Shown piece by piece: positions 17,746 through 26,947 of a DNA stretch of 64,000 nucleotides. The translations under genes were made by a program, and so were the position numbers. The stretch comes from Paenibacillus sp. IHBB 10380 (GTDB lineage: Bacteria > Bacillota > Bacilli > Paenibacillales > Paenibacillaceae), in the NCBI RefSeq assembly GCF_000949425.1, contig NZ_CP010976.1, positions 248,001-312,000 on the forward strand. The letters are read 5' to 3'. How positions within the stretch are numbered: position 1 is the first letter of the stretch; the number at the start of each line of letters is the position of its first letter. Below the pieces are notes generated by a model. It searched no databases. It was not told where the DNA came from and was given only the letters and a program-made list of their open reading frames with translations.

Positions 17746-18596
17746 TTTACAGAAGGATACGGATTACATTGTGTATGAGCGTTCTTTTAGTTTTAGGAAT
17801 CGGGTTCTATGCTGTTGAGATTGAACCCAAATCTCTGTCAGTGACTCGAATCGATATTGCAAACAAGTACGTACAGAAGTCATTCGATGGCATTGAAATC
17901 GTTCAATTCTCAGATACGCACTTAGGCCCCGATTATACAGTTGATCAGCTTCAATCTTTAGTCGATCGTATGAATCTTATGAATCCGGACATGGTGGTAT
18001 TTACAGGTGATCTAATGGATCATTACACACAATACGGTTCTAATAATAGAGAGTTGGCCCAAAAGGTATTAGCAAAGATAGAAGCTCCCCTCGGTAAATA
18101 TGCCGTATATGGTAATCACGACAGGGGAGGGGGAGGAAGTCGGGTATACAAACGATATATGGAGGAAGCTGGGTTCATCGTACTAGTGAATGAGGTCCAC
18201 TCCATTATATCGGCTACCGGTGAAAGGATGAACATAGCAGGGCTTGATGACTTCTTGTTGGGAAAACCTCAGATTCAAAGTACACTTCAATCACTGCGTC
18301 CTCAGGATTTCAATCTGCTCCTCGTCCATGAACCGGATGTGGTGGATCGATTCATGGATTATCCGGTTGACCTACAGCTCTCTGGGCATAGTCATGGCGG
18401 GCAAGTTCGTGTTCCCTTTCTAAAACCACTTATTACAACTTCGTTAGCCAATAAATATATGGAAGGGCTACACTCACTTCAAGGAAAGAGTAGGCCACTG
18501 ATGCTTTATGTAAATCGAGGGATCGGAACCACCCGATTGCCTATACGTCTATTTGAAAAACCGGAGTTGACCGTTATTCGATTGTTGAAAGGATAG
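17742..18596 (+). CDS. Membrane-anchored metallophosphoesterase
   Basis: A calcineurin-type phosphoesterase of the YkuE/YaeI kind. An N-terminal membrane anchor (TLCMSVLLVLGIGFYAVEI) is followed by metal motifs DTHLG, GDLMDH, YGNHDRG and SGHSHGGQ. I prefer GTG 17742, which overlaps the GH5 stop as GTGA and has AAGGG 8-9 bp upstream, giving 284 residues. An ATG at 17712 would run 34 bp into GH5. The domain probably lies outside the membrane and acts on a phospholipid or polyprenyl-type substrate; that is inferred from relatives. Confidence 0.85.
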   Translation: MIYRRIRITLCMSVLLVLGIGFYAVEIEPKSLSVTRIDIANKYVQKSFDGIEIVQFSDTHLGPDYTVDQLQSLVDRMNLMNPDMVVFTGDLMDHYTQYGSNNRELAQKVLAKIEAPLGKYAVYGNHDRGGGGSRVYKRYMEEAGFIVLVNEVHSIISATGERMNIAGLDDFLLGKPQIQSTLQSLRPQDFNLLLVHEPDVVDRFMDYPVDLQLSGHSHGGQVRVPFLKPLITTSLANKYMEGLHSLQGKSRPLMLYVNRGIGTTRLPIRLFEKPELTVIRLLKG

Positions 18597-18606
18597 TAGA
18601 GTCAGG

Positions 18607-18648
18607 AATGCCCACTTTATGAGAAGTATTGCATAAGGTGGGCATTTT
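18607..18648 (+). terminator. Rho-independent terminator after the phosphoesterase
   Basis: A 14-bp stem, AATGCCCACTTTAT (18607-18620) with ATAAGGTGGGCATT, containing one G-T pair, followed by a short T run. Confidence 0.75.
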
Positions 18649-18787
18649 GAAATAGGAACGATCCGTAAAGATTAAGTATAATTTTATTTTACTTATGAGA
18701 TTTAATCTATACGTGATACCCTTATGGGTAGTAATAATAAAAGGTGAAATTATTTTGATAGATAACGGTATCGGGAGGGGTATTTTA

Positions 18788-19723
18788 TTGGGAAAATCAG
18801 TTCAGTTGTTGGATGGGATTGAAATTCGTCATTTTCAGCAGGATGACATGCCATTACTTGGTGAATTGTACAGCTCGGTAAACTCAAGGGAGAATGCTAG
18901 TTTTTGGTGGGTGGGCGACCCTGATAACTGGGTTAATGTGTTTTGTGCTTTTGAAAAAGGAAAAATGGTGGCTAAGGGGCAAGTGAGTATTATCAATATT
19001 GTTCCGTCTGGTCGTTCCGCTGAAAGCAAACATTCGATCTATCTTAATTTAAAGACCATCCCAGAAAGAGAATCTGATCTTAATTTATTAGAACAACTCT
19101 ATCCATATCTTTTCTCGCGTGCCATGGAGTTAAAAGAGTCCTTGTCTAAGGAATACGCTACATTACTGTGTGTGGGTAACGATTCGTCGGAGATTGCCAA
19201 TAGTCAATTTTTCATTCAGCGGAAGGGCTTCCGTCATAGGGAAAGTTTATTTACAATGAAACGCGATCTTACAGAGTCAATTCCAGAGTTGCAATTAAGT
19301 GAGAATCTTCAATTTACGCATTGGAAAATGGAGTCCTCTCATGAAGAAAGCGAATATTTAGAGTTGGAAGCAGAGATTTGGCCTGATACACCGCTAGGAA
19401 TGGAAAGACTATCTCAATACAAACAAAATCCACTGTGGACAGCGATGGTTGTTCGCGAAGCAGATACGATTGTAGGCAGCTTAATGGCATGGCAGGAAGA
19501 AGATAAAGGGGTTATAGAAGGTGTTCTTGTACGTGACCCATGGAGAAATCGTGGCATTGCGAAATATATGCTGTCACAAGCGCTAAACTATTTAAAGGCT
19601 AATGAGCTAGATTCTGCTGAATTGATGGTATTAACTACGAATATGTCTGCGTTGTCACTGTACGGATCTGTTGAATTTAAAATGATCAAAGAGGAAATAA
19701 GATATTGTATAGAGCTTAATTAG
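18788..19723 (+). CDS. GNAT-family N-acetyltransferase
   Basis: A GNAT-fold protein of 311 residues from TTG 18788, which has GGGAGGGG 8 bp upstream. An ATG at 18695 without a good ribosome site would add 31 residues. The C-terminal half carries the acetyl-CoA motif (GVLVRDPWRNRGIAKYML) and a motif B-like end (LTTNMSALSLYGSVEFKM). The N-terminal half looks like a second, degenerate GNAT repeat (IEIRHFQQDDMPLLGELY). The acceptor substrate is unknown. Confidence 0.82.
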   Translation: MGKSVQLLDGIEIRHFQQDDMPLLGELYSSVNSRENASFWWVGDPDNWVNVFCAFEKGKMVAKGQVSIINIVPSGRSAESKHSIYLNLKTIPERESDLNLLEQLYPYLFSRAMELKESLSKEYATLLCVGNDSSEIANSQFFIQRKGFRHRESLFTMKRDLTESIPELQLSENLQFTHWKMESSHEESEYLELEAEIWPDTPLGMERLSQYKQNPLWTAMVVREADTIVGSLMAWQEEDKGVIEGVLVRDPWRNRGIAKYMLSQALNYLKANELDSAELMVLTTNMSALSLYGSVEFKMIKEEIRYCIELN

Positions 19724-19802
19724 ATAAAAAGATGGATTACAAAGAAACGGTCATCTCTGAATGGTCAATTTCGATCAGACCAATCGAAAGGAAATAATTA
19801 TA

Positions 19803-20804
19803 ATGATGAAATTAAGTTTAATGCAGAAGGTCATGAATACAGTTGATGAACAATGGAGAAGTAAATTTGCTGAGGAGTTATTAAATGCTTGGGGTTATGA
19901 TGAAGGTACAGTATTTTTCTATCGTTCAAGTGCAAATTCATTATTTATCTTCAAGCAAGATGGTAAGGATTATTTCCTAAGGTGTATTGATTCAACTGAA
20001 AAGGATGTACACGCTATAGAATCTGAAATCAATATTCTTGAATACCTCTGTGAAAAAGGGTTGAATGTAGTTAAACCTATAAAATCAAAAAATAATAAAA
20101 TCATTGAAGTCATTGAAACGGATTTGGGAGTATACCATGCAGTGGTATTTGAAAAATTACCAGGTGAACATCTTGAAATGGATGAACTTACGGATGAGCA
20201 GTTTATGACATGGGGTGCTTCATTAGGAAAATTACATAATGCTACTAAACAATTAACGAAAGATCAGATAAACAAACGAAGTAGCTGGGAAGAGCATTTT
20301 ACTTGGATCAAAGAACACTTGCCCACACATGAATTATCCGCAACCCAAGAGTTGGGGGAATTAGAAAAATGGGTGAAGGACTTACAGTTTTCTGAAGACG
20401 ATATCGGTTTAATACATTATGATTTCGAACTAGATAATTTGCGGTGGAGTGATAGTTCATTTAGTATATTGGATTTCGATGATGCTGCGGTATATTGGTA
20501 TGTTGCTGATATTGCCTATGCGTTAAGAGACTTATTTGATGAAGATGTGGATTTTAATAATAGTAAGTTCCAAGCATTCATAAAAGGGTATAAGCAAGAA
20601 AACACAATGAATGGATCGCTATTGGTTGAATTATCTGGATTTTTGAGAATCCATAATCTATTGTTATTTACTAAATTACTCAAAGTAGTTGATGTTCCAG
20701 AATCAGACAGCAATCCACATTGGTTGCAGGGTTTAAGACAGAAACTGATTAACATCTTAAATACATACAGAGATCGTTTTGATAGATTAGCCGAGGAAGG
20801 TTAG
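19803..20804 (+). CDS. Aminoglycoside phosphotransferase-like kinase
   Basis: A 333-residue APH/choline-kinase-fold protein. The catalytic loop LIHYDFELDNLRW (HxDxxxxN) and the metal-binding SILDFDDAAV are both intact, as is the N-lobe segment YFLRCIDSTEKD. AAAGGA (19787-19792) supports ATG 19803 or 19806. Such proteins phosphorylate small molecules (homoserine, methylthioribose, antibiotics), and the sequence does not say which. It lies 79 bp after the GNAT gene with no terminator between, so the two may be co-transcribed. Confidence 0.83.
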   Translation: MMKLSLMQKVMNTVDEQWRSKFAEELLNAWGYDEGTVFFYRSSANSLFIFKQDGKDYFLRCIDSTEKDVHAIESEINILEYLCEKGLNVVKPIKSKNNKIIEVIETDLGVYHAVVFEKLPGEHLEMDELTDEQFMTWGASLGKLHNATKQLTKDQINKRSSWEEHFTWIKEHLPTHELSATQELGELEKWVKDLQFSEDDIGLIHYDFELDNLRWSDSSFSILDFDDAAVYWYVADIAYALRDLFDEDVDFNNSKFQAFIKGYKQENTMNGSLLVELSGFLRIHNLLLFTKLLKVVDVPESDSNPHWLQGLRQKLINILNTYRDRFDRLAEEG

Positions 20805-20875
20805 CAGCTCCCTGAATTCTATGATCGGACCACATGAACTGCATAGAATCAAATACAACATGATGTAAATTATCA

Positions 20876-20923
20876 AAAAATAGAGATCCTTGTTGCATAT
20901 CTGCGATGAGGATCTCTATTTTT
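20876..20923. terminator. Bidirectional terminator between convergent genes
   Basis: A perfect 15-bp inverted repeat: AAAAATAGAGATCCT (20876-20890) with its complement at 20909-20923, 18-nt loop, T runs on both strands. It sits between the APH-like gene and the minus-strand coiled-coil gene. Confidence 0.9.
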
Positions 20924-20966
20924 GGTGAGCACTCTATTGGTTTACCATTAAAGTCAACCTTCATCG

Positions 20967-21749
20967 TTACTTCGGTATCTTGGACTCTGCCATCATGATG
21001 ACTTGCGAAATTTGCTTCTCCCAGTCGTATACCTTTTGTTGAGAGGTGTGAATGATTTGCATTTGATCATACATTAGCGTGATATCTTCAGCGGCGGTAA
21101 CTGCATTTCCTTGTTTTACACTAGTTTTATAACGTTTCTCTGATGCCGAATAGATGTGTCTTGCTGCAGCAACCGTTTTATTCTCTTCTGTAATCTGTTT
21201 TTTAAATTTTTGAACAGGAGCGAGTACATCCTTAACCAACTTCACCTTGCTTGCACGCTGTCTTCTGGCGGCAGAGAGCGCTTCTTTTTTAGACTTTATA
21301 TCGGTACGAGCAGCCAATACGGAAGTTAGTATCTTATTGCGCTTTAGATCGAGCAGGTCAGCTAGCTTCTTATCCTTATTCTGCTTAGCGGCAGTAGCCT
21401 GTTTGCTTAATGCCGTGAATTGCTCTAATAGAGGGGAATGCTTCCGTAGAGTCTGATCTACTTCTATTTGCATACTGTTTATCCATTTCAGGTCTATGAC
21501 CTTGATCTTGGCATTTACCCATTTTAATGCATCATTATTCTTTGTACGTTGATCTTTAATATGCTGAGTTTCCGATAGTACGACTACTTTCAGTGCTGCA
21601 ACATCATCGTGAACAAGATTGATGTGTTCCAATGCAGTATCCCAATGATCCGCTGCACTTACATGTGGTGCATTCACTTGTAACACAATCAATACACAGA
21701 GAATCACAATCATTCTACTCCAAGCACTTCTTCTACTTGCATCGTTCAT
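20967..21749 (-). CDS. Secreted coiled-coil protein of unknown function
   Basis: 260 residues. An Arg-rich start, a hydrophobic core and APHVSAADH form a signal peptide with likely cleavage after VSA. The rest is almost entirely charged helix (KKEALSAARRQRASKVKLVK and similar), rich in Lys, Ala and Gln with few prolines, so an extended coiled coil is likely. GAGGT lies upstream of the ATG. No family is recognised. It appears to be a single-gene unit, between the bidirectional terminator and the thi-operon terminator. Confidence 0.72.
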   Translation of the reverse strand: MNDASRRSAWSRMIVILCVLIVLQVNAPHVSAADHWDTALEHINLVHDDVAALKVVVLSETQHIKDQRTKNNDALKWVNAKIKVIDLKWINSMQIEVDQTLRKHSPLLEQFTALSKQATAAKQNKDKKLADLLDLKRNKILTSVLAARTDIKSKKEALSAARRQRASKVKLVKDVLAPVQKFKKQITEENKTVAAARHIYSASEKRYKTSVKQGNAVTAAEDITLMYDQMQIIHTSQQKVYDWEKQISQVIMMAESKIPK

Positions 21750-21788
21750 TAATTACCTCAACCCCCATCTACAAGAATGATAGTGCAT

Positions 21789-21836
21789 AAAAAAACACCT
21801 CTCAAGAAAGGCCATTACGCCTGTTCTTGCGAGGTG
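21789..21836 (-). terminator. Terminator of the thiM-thiD-thiE operon
   Basis: On the minus strand GAGGTG-type and CACCTC arms (21796-21808 and 21824-21836, 13 bp with one mismatch) enclose a 15-nt loop and are followed by seven T. It lies 57 bp beyond the thiE stop. Confidence 0.8.
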
Positions 21837-21892
21837 CTTCGCTCGCTAAGCTTGTATAATTTTCATTAATATACCCTATATTATGGAAGGTG

Positions 21893-22582
21893 TCAACTAT
21901 ATAGAGAACGTATGTTTTTGTTGGAGGGATTGTTTAACGAAGAAACGAAAACAGCGGCGGCTTCTTTAATAGAATTTGAACTTGCTATAGCTGATATAAC
22001 GGATACGCCGTCTGCGCCAGCAGCAATGACCGAAGCAGCATTGTCTATCGAGATTCCACCAATGCCTACAAGTGGAATAGAAATCCCTTGTTGTCGTAAT
22101 TCATGGAGTAATGTTGTACCCAGCACTTCTCTAGCATCGTCTTTGGAACGTGTTGGGAAGATCGGGCCGACTCCCAAATAATGTGCCCCATCTTTTATTG
22201 CTTGCTGTGCTTCCTCTAGGGTATGCGCAGAGACACCGATAATTTTGTGGGAACCAATTCTCTCACGGATGGAGCTTGCAGGTTCATCCTCTTGCCCAAC
22301 ATGGACACCATCTGCGTTAACGGCGATTGCGAGGTCGATATCATCATTGACGATGAAGGGGATATGATATTTTTGACATATTTGTTGAAGCTCTCTGGCG
22401 AGTGTCAACTTGGCTTTACCGACTAAGGATCCTACGCCTTTTTCACGAAACTGAAATAGAGTAATACCGCCTGCAATCGCCTCAGTTAATACCTCACGAG
22501 GATCTTTCCTACAATTGACACTACCCATAATGAAATAGACTTTCAGCAATGAACGAACAGATTCATTATGATTAGTAGACAT
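21893..22582 (-). CDS. thiE: Thiamine-phosphate synthase
   Basis: A 229-residue TIM-barrel enzyme joining HMP-PP and THZ-P to make thiamine phosphate. Signatures are [42 protein letters not shown] and [13 protein letters not shown] start at ATG 22582 (MSTNHNES), with AGAGAGG upstream, overlapping the end of thiD by 11 bp; longer in-frame starts lack the site. It is the last gene of the thiM-thiD-thiE operon, so it should be under TPP riboswitch control. Confidence 0.94.
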   Translation of the reverse strand: MSTNHNESVRSLLKVYFIMGSVNCRKDPREVLTEAIAGGITLFQFREKGVGSLVGKAKLTLARELQQICQKYHIPFIVNDDIDLAIAVNADGVHVGQEDEPASSIRERIGSHKIIGVSAHTLEEAQQAIKDGAHYLGVGPIFPTRSKDDAREVLGTTLLHELRQQGISIPLVGIGGISIDNAASVIAAGADGVSVISAIASSNSIKEAAAVFVSSLNNPSNKNIRSLYS

Positions 22583-23393
22583 ACTCTGTACCTCTCTTTC
22601 TCCGCTGATAAGCAAAATGGTTCGTTGGACCATGCCCTGCACCGATTCCTAATGGGTCCTCTATAGCAGCTTGGATAAATTGTTTCGCTGTTTGAACAGC
22701 GTCCAGTACCGATTTCCCTTTAGCTAACTCTGCTGTAACCGCAGCTGAATAAGTACAACCTGTACCATGTGTATGTCTTGTTTCAATCCGTTGATTCTCC
22801 ATATAGATGTAACTATGCCCATCATACACAAGGTCTACGACTTGATCGGTAGAAGCATCATGTCCGCCCTTCATGACGACATAATGAGAACCCATCTGAA
22901 GAATACGTTTGGCAGCCTCTTCTCGGTCACTTAAGCTGACGATGGACATCTCTGTAAGGATCTCTGCTTCTGGAATGTTGGGAGTAGTGACCAAGGCAAG
23001 TGGGAGAAGTACTTGGATGACAGATTTAATCGCTTCTTGTTGCAGTAGTGTAGATCCGCCCTTGGCCACCATCACTGGATCAACGACTAAGTTGCGCCAA
23101 TGATACTGCTCAATCTTGGCTGCTACAATCCGAATAATCTCGCCACTGAATAGCATCCCTGTCTTTAATGCATCGGGTTCTAGATCTTCACCTATCGAGT
23201 CTAGTTGCATAGCAATCGTCTCGGCGGTCATGGGGAAAACACCTTGAACGCCTAACGTATTCTGTGCAGTGAGTGCAGTAATGGTTGACATGCCATATAC
23301 ACCTAATTCTTGAAAGGTTTTGATATCGGCTTGAATGCCTGCTCCACCACCGCTATCTGATCCTGCAATCGTCAATGCTTTATAGATATGCAT
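22572..23393 (-). CDS. thiD: Hydroxymethylpyrimidine/phosphomethylpyrimidine kinase
   Basis: A 273-residue ribokinase-fold enzyme that phosphorylates HMP and HMP-P. The N-terminal [19 protein letters not shown] and the C-terminal anion-hole [10 protein letters not shown] with its catalytic segment are both intact. TTEM-like active-site loops and length are normal. Middle gene of thiM-thiD-thiE, 47 bp after thiM and overlapping thiE. Confidence 0.94.
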   Translation of the reverse strand: MHIYKALTIAGSDSGGGAGIQADIKTFQELGVYGMSTITALTAQNTLGVQGVFPMTAETIAMQLDSIGEDLEPDALKTGMLFSGEIIRIVAAKIEQYHWRNLVVDPVMVAKGGSTLLQQEAIKSVIQVLLPLALVTTPNIPEAEILTEMSIVSLSDREEAAKRILQMGSHYVVMKGGHDASTDQVVDLVYDGHSYIYMENQRIETRHTHGTGCTYSAAVTAELAKGKSVLDAVQTAKQFIQAAIEDPLGIGAGHGPTNHFAYQRRKRGTEYVY

Positions 23394-23440
23394 CTCTTAA
23401 TTCCTCCAATTGTCTTAGTGGTGAGTAGACGTACAACTTT

Positions 23441-24241
23441 TTAGACTTGGTGAATATGGGCTCTTTGTTGTAGAATTTTCGGTGATACGCTAGCCAATTG
23501 GTTCAATAATTCAATCTGAAAGCTTCCAGGTCCTTGATGCTCTGTCATTTCAGCAGCTATTTCAGCGGCTACGCCATAGAAAGCAAGTGCTTCGGTAACC
23601 GATTCCAACCAAGATTGTTCGCTAACTTCGCTTACAGCTAAGAATGCCCCGATAATAGAACTAAGCAAGCATCCAGCCCCTGTAACTTTAGTGAGAAGAG
23701 GATGACCATTACTTGTGATGTAAGTCGTGTGTCCATTCGTAATCACATCTTCTTTCCCCGTAATGACAACAATACATCCTAACTTTAGGGCAGCCTTTTG
23801 TGCTAGGAGTACCCTATTGCCTTCGCCAGCACCCGCATCTACCCCTTTAATGGACCATTCTTCACCCACGACATGCGCTACTTCTGCAACATTGCCCCTG
23901 AGCACAGCAAGCTTAATCTCCTGAGTGATTCTCTGAGCAATCGTTGTTCGGTAAGTTGTAGCGCCAGCTCCAACCGGATCAATAACGACTGGAACATGAT
24001 TCTCATTTGCAGATTTCCCTGCGATAAGGATTGATTTCACAACACTTTCATCGAGCGTTCCAATATTAAGAACGACTGCATTCGCTAATTTAGCTACATC
24101 GGCTACTTCTTCATGAGCGTGAGCCATGAAAGGTGAGGCACCTAAAGCGAGAAGCCCATTGGCTGTGAAGTTGGTAACGACTATATTCGTAATATTGTGT
24201 ATAAGCGGATTGCACTGACGAACTTTTGTTAGATATGTCAT
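23441..24241 (-). CDS. thiM: Hydroxyethylthiazole kinase
   Basis: A 266-residue kinase salvaging the thiazole moiety. Recognisable segments are [41 protein letters not shown] and the active-site [11 protein letters not shown] use ATG 24241, nine bases after AGGAGG; an ATG overlapping that site is less likely. It is the first gene of the operon, directly behind the TPP riboswitch and its terminator. Confidence 0.94.
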   Translation of the reverse strand: MTYLTKVRQCNPLIHNITNIVVTNFTANGLLALGASPFMAHAHEEVADVAKLANAVVLNIGTLDESVVKSILIAGKSANENHVPVVIDPVGAGATTYRTTIAQRITQEIKLAVLRGNVAEVAHVVGEEWSIKGVDAGAGEGNRVLLAQKAALKLGCIVVITGKEDVITNGHTTYITSNGHPLLTKVTGAGCLLSSIIGAFLAVSEVSEQSWLESVTEALAFYGVAAEIAAEMTEHQGPGSFQIELLNQLASVSPKILQQRAHIHQV

Positions 24242-24310
24242 GTTTAACATCCTCCTGAATTTAAGTGGGTTATATAGGCTATGATAGCCAAATAGCAACA
24301 CAATCCTTGT

Positions 24311-24355
24311 AAAACAATAAAGACCCAGCCATTTCCACAAGGAAATGAGTGGGCC
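24311..24355 (-). terminator. Riboswitch-controlled terminator upstream of thiM
   Basis: On the minus strand GGCCCA..CATTTCC pairs with GGAAATG..TGGGTC (a 2-nt internal mismatch and one G-T pair) around a TTGT loop, followed by TTTATTGTTTT. It lies between the TPP aptamer and thiM, where the expression platform should be. TPP binding would favour termination. Confidence 0.75.
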
Positions 24356-24404
24356 AAAAAGTTCAGTCAAGCAATTCTATGCATTGCATGATGTGAAGAT
24401 TTCG

Positions 24405-24493
24405 TTCCACTTCCCTCCGCTGGTATAATCCAGATCAGGTTCCAAGGGTCCGAAGCTTAAAAGCTCGTCTCAGTCGTTAGACTCCCCTAGTGA
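24405..24493 (-). ncRNA. TPP riboswitch (THI box)
   Basis: On the minus strand the conserved pieces occur in order: CTAGGGGAGTC, CTGAGA, GGACCCTTGGAACCTGATC, then TGG..ATACCAGCGGAGGGAAG. These form the two TPP-binding arms. It precedes thiM and a terminator, so it is the OFF switch of the thiamine salvage operon. Confidence 0.95.
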
Positions 24494-24526
24494 AAAAACA
24501 GGCTGTATTCAATTAGTTCTGTTAAG

Positions 24527-24554
24527 AATATAACACGAAATTCCCATATGTAAA
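24527..24554 (-). promoter_or_regulatory. Candidate promoter of the thi operon
   Basis: On the minus strand TTTACA (24549-24554) and TATATT (24527-24532) with a 16-bp spacer, some 34 bp before the aptamer. Confidence 0.45.
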
Positions 24555-24670
24555 GCGACATGTGGGAATAAATATCGATTCTGTATCACAATTATGCCTA
24601 AACCTGTGGTATGATTATTTTTGTCCTGACACCACATAAGTACCAGCAGTAGATAAAGGAGGAACTCTCC

Positions 24671-25363
24671 GTGATTTCGTTGCATCAGGTAAGTAAAACT
24701 TTCGTGAGTTCAACTAGCCACTTCCAAGCTGTCAATTCTGTGTCTCTTCAAGTAAAGGAAGGCGAGATTCATGGAATTATTGGAACAAGTGGTGCGGGTA
24801 AATCGACTCTGTTACGGATGATTAATTTATTGGAGAAGCCGGACACGGGTAGTGTTGTAGTAGGTAATGAGGATTTGACTAATATGACTGAGAAGGAGCT
24901 TCGTGAAGCTCGCAGGAATATCGGGATGATCTTTCAGGGATTTAATTTGGTGAGCAATAAGACGGTTAGCGGAAATGTCTCCATACCACTTGAATTAACT
25001 GGATTACCGAAGCGTGAACGTGTGGAACGTGTGAGTGAGTTCTTAGAATTTGTGGGCCTACAGCATAAGGCGAAGCAATATCCTTCACAATTAAGTGGAG
25101 GAGAGAAGCAGCGAGTGGCGATTGCCAGAGCACTTGCGAATCGTCCTAAAGTATTGTTATGTGATGAACCTACATCCTCTTTGGACCCAAGTACGACAGA
25201 GGGGATTTTGGATGTGCTGAAACAGCTCAACCAGAATTTCGGACTCACTATTGTTATCGTAACACATGAAATGGAGGTCGTCCGCAACATGTGTCACAAC
25301 GTATCGGTTATGGAATTAGGACGTCTAGTCGAGACTAGAGTGGTGGATCAATCCCATGGTTGA
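24671..25363 (+). CDS. metN: Methionine-type ABC importer ATPase (short MetN)
   Basis: A 230-residue ABC ATPase with Walker A GTSGAGKST, signature LSGGEKQRVAIARAL, Walker B VLLCDEPTSSLDP and the switch His in VTHEME. GTG start behind AAAGGAGG. It is followed by MetI and MetQ homologues, which defines it as MetN. Canonical MetN proteins are about 340 residues, with a C-terminal NIL domain for methionine feedback. This one ends right after the ATPase core, so that regulatory domain is missing. Confidence 0.86.
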   Translation: MISLHQVSKTFVSSTSHFQAVNSVSLQVKEGEIHGIIGTSGAGKSTLLRMINLLEKPDTGSVVVGNEDLTNMTEKELREARRNIGMIFQGFNLVSNKTVSGNVSIPLELTGLPKRERVERVSEFLEFVGLQHKAKQYPSQLSGGEKQRVAIARALANRPKVLLCDEPTSSLDPSTTEGILDVLKQLNQNFGLTIVIVTHEMEVVRNMCHNVSVMELGRLVETRVVDQSHG

Positions 25364-26018
25364 ATATATCATGCAGTATCAGTCTGAAATATGGAAGGCT
25401 ATAGGAGAGACTTTTGCTATGGTGGGGATATCCATTGTTGCAGCTATTTTAATAGGACTTCCATTAGGTACTTTTCTATATTTGTTGCGAAAAGGTCAGC
25501 TGTACGAGAATGGGTTGCTCTATGGTATTTTGAATATCATAGTCAACGTTGTTAGGTCATTCCCATTTCTTTTACTCGTCGTTTTTTTAATTCCATTTAC
25601 GCGAATTGTCGTTGGAACAGCGCTAGGTACGCTTGCGGCTTCGGTGCCGTTATCCATAATGGCGATTGCCTATTATTCGAGGTTAGTGGAGCAGTCACTT
25701 CTAGAGGTTCCAAGAGGTGTGATCGAATCAGCTTCATCAATGGGAGCATCAACCTTTCAGATTATCGTTAAATTTATGTATGTTGAGGCTCGCTCGGGAC
25801 TCATGTTAGGTTTAACGACTTCTATTATCAGTTTCATCTCTTACTCAACGGTGATGGGGATAGTTGGTGGTGGTGGAATTGGCGATTTCGCTATTCGTTA
25901 TGGGTACCAACGGTTTGAAACGAAGATTATGGTATTTACTATCATCATTATGATTATATTGGTGCAGGTCATTCAGTTTGCAGGTAGTTATATTGCGAGA
26001 CGGCTCGATAAGAGATAA
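25356..26018 (+). CDS. metI: Methionine-type ABC importer permease
   Basis: A 220-residue permease with about five membrane helices. The EAA-type coupling loop reads EVPRGVIESASSMGASTFQI, and VMGIVGGGGIGDFAIRYGYQRF is the MetI family signature near the C-terminus. It overlaps metN by 8 bp and precedes metQ by 19 bp. Confidence 0.93.
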   Translation: MVEYIMQYQSEIWKAIGETFAMVGISIVAAILIGLPLGTFLYLLRKGQLYENGLLYGILNIIVNVVRSFPFLLLVVFLIPFTRIVVGTALGTLAASVPLSIMAIAYYSRLVEQSLLEVPRGVIESASSMGASTFQIIVKFMYVEARSGLMLGLTTSIISFISYSTVMGIVGGGGIGDFAIRYGYQRFETKIMVFTIIIMIILVQVIQFAGSYIARRLDKR

Positions 26019-26037
26019 TTTATGGGGGAATATAAAG

Positions 26038-26874
26038 ATGAATAGAAAAATAATGATGATGTTAGTTGTTGTACTTATGCTAGTTGCAGCGGGTTGTGGA
26101 AATAATGAGAAGCAAGCGGAGGAAAGTAAGAATACTCCGACAACCAGTGAAGAGACTACATTGAAAGTAGCTAGCCTCATTCCGCCAATGACAGAGGTAT
26201 TGGAGCTTGTTAAGCCTCTATTGAAGGAAGATGGTATTAACCTAGAGATCGTTGTTCTATCCGATAATGTACAGCCTAACAACGCTTTGGCTAATAAAGA
26301 AGTGGATGCTAACTTTTTTCAACACGTTCCTTATATGAACCAATATAACGAGGCTAATAAATCAGAATTGGTTGGGGTGCAACCTATTTACAATGCGGTG
26401 TATGGTGCTTATTCTAAAACGTATAAGAACATTGAAGATTTACCAGAAGGTGCAACGATTGCTATCGCTAACGATCCATCCAATATCGGACGTTCACTTG
26501 TTATGTTCGAGAAGAATGGACTTATTAAGTTAAAAGAAGGCGTGGGAATTAACGCGACACAAGCGGACATCACAGAGAATGTGAAAAAGTTCAAATTCAA
26601 GGAAGTCGATTTGTTGATGCTGGCACGTACACTAGATGATGTGGATCTAGTGGCTATGACTCCAGCTTATGCTAAGCCTCTTAATTTAACACCTAAGAAA
26701 GATGCGTTAATCACAGAAGGCGACGATTCTGATTTCGTAATTACTCTGGTAGCGCGTAAGGACAATGTAGACTCCGAACCTATTCAGAAGCTTGCGAAGC
26801 GTATGACAAGTCCGGAAGTGAAAAAGTTCTTCGAGGATAATTACGGGGAAATAGCAGTACCTGCTTTTAAATAA
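26038..26874 (+). CDS. metQ: MetQ/NlpA-family substrate-binding lipoprotein
   Basis: A 278-residue lipoprotein with lipobox LVAAGC (Cys20) after a hydrophobic start, then the NlpA fold: LKVASLIPPMTEVLELVKP, DANFFQHVPYMNQYN, IAIANDPSNIGRSL. The first strand is slightly unusual for the family, so the ligand may be methionine or a related compound. GGGGGAA supports ATG 26038. Last gene of the operon, followed by a strong terminator. Confidence 0.9.
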   Translation: MNRKIMMMLVVVLMLVAAGCGNNEKQAEESKNTPTTSEETTLKVASLIPPMTEVLELVKPLLKEDGINLEIVVLSDNVQPNNALANKEVDANFFQHVPYMNQYNEANKSELVGVQPIYNAVYGAYSKTYKNIEDLPEGATIAIANDPSNIGRSLVMFEKNGLIKLKEGVGINATQADITENVKKFKFKEVDLLMLARTLDDVDLVAMTPAYAKPLNLTPKKDALITEGDDSDFVITLVARKDNVDSEPIQKLAKRMTSPEVKKFFEDNYGEIAVPAFK

Positions 26875-26885
26875 CATAAATATGT

Positions 26886-26922
26886 AAGGGGTATAGCCAC
26901 AAGGTGGCTATACCCCTTTTTT
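26886..26922 (+). terminator. Terminator of the metNIQ operon
   Basis: AAGGGGTATAGCCAC (26886-26900) and its perfect complement (26904-26918) around a 3-nt loop, followed by T residues. The A-rich left side means it may also serve the minus-strand WYL genes. Confidence 0.92.
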
Positions 26923-26947
26923 ATAAATATTAGAACATAGAAAATCT

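Noticed and set aside
24539..24572. Hairpin ATTCCCATATGT/ACATGTGGGAAT as a terminator or a methionine riboswitch
   Set aside because: It overlaps the thi promoter, has no T run, and has no S-box or T-box motifs; probably incidental, or an operator.
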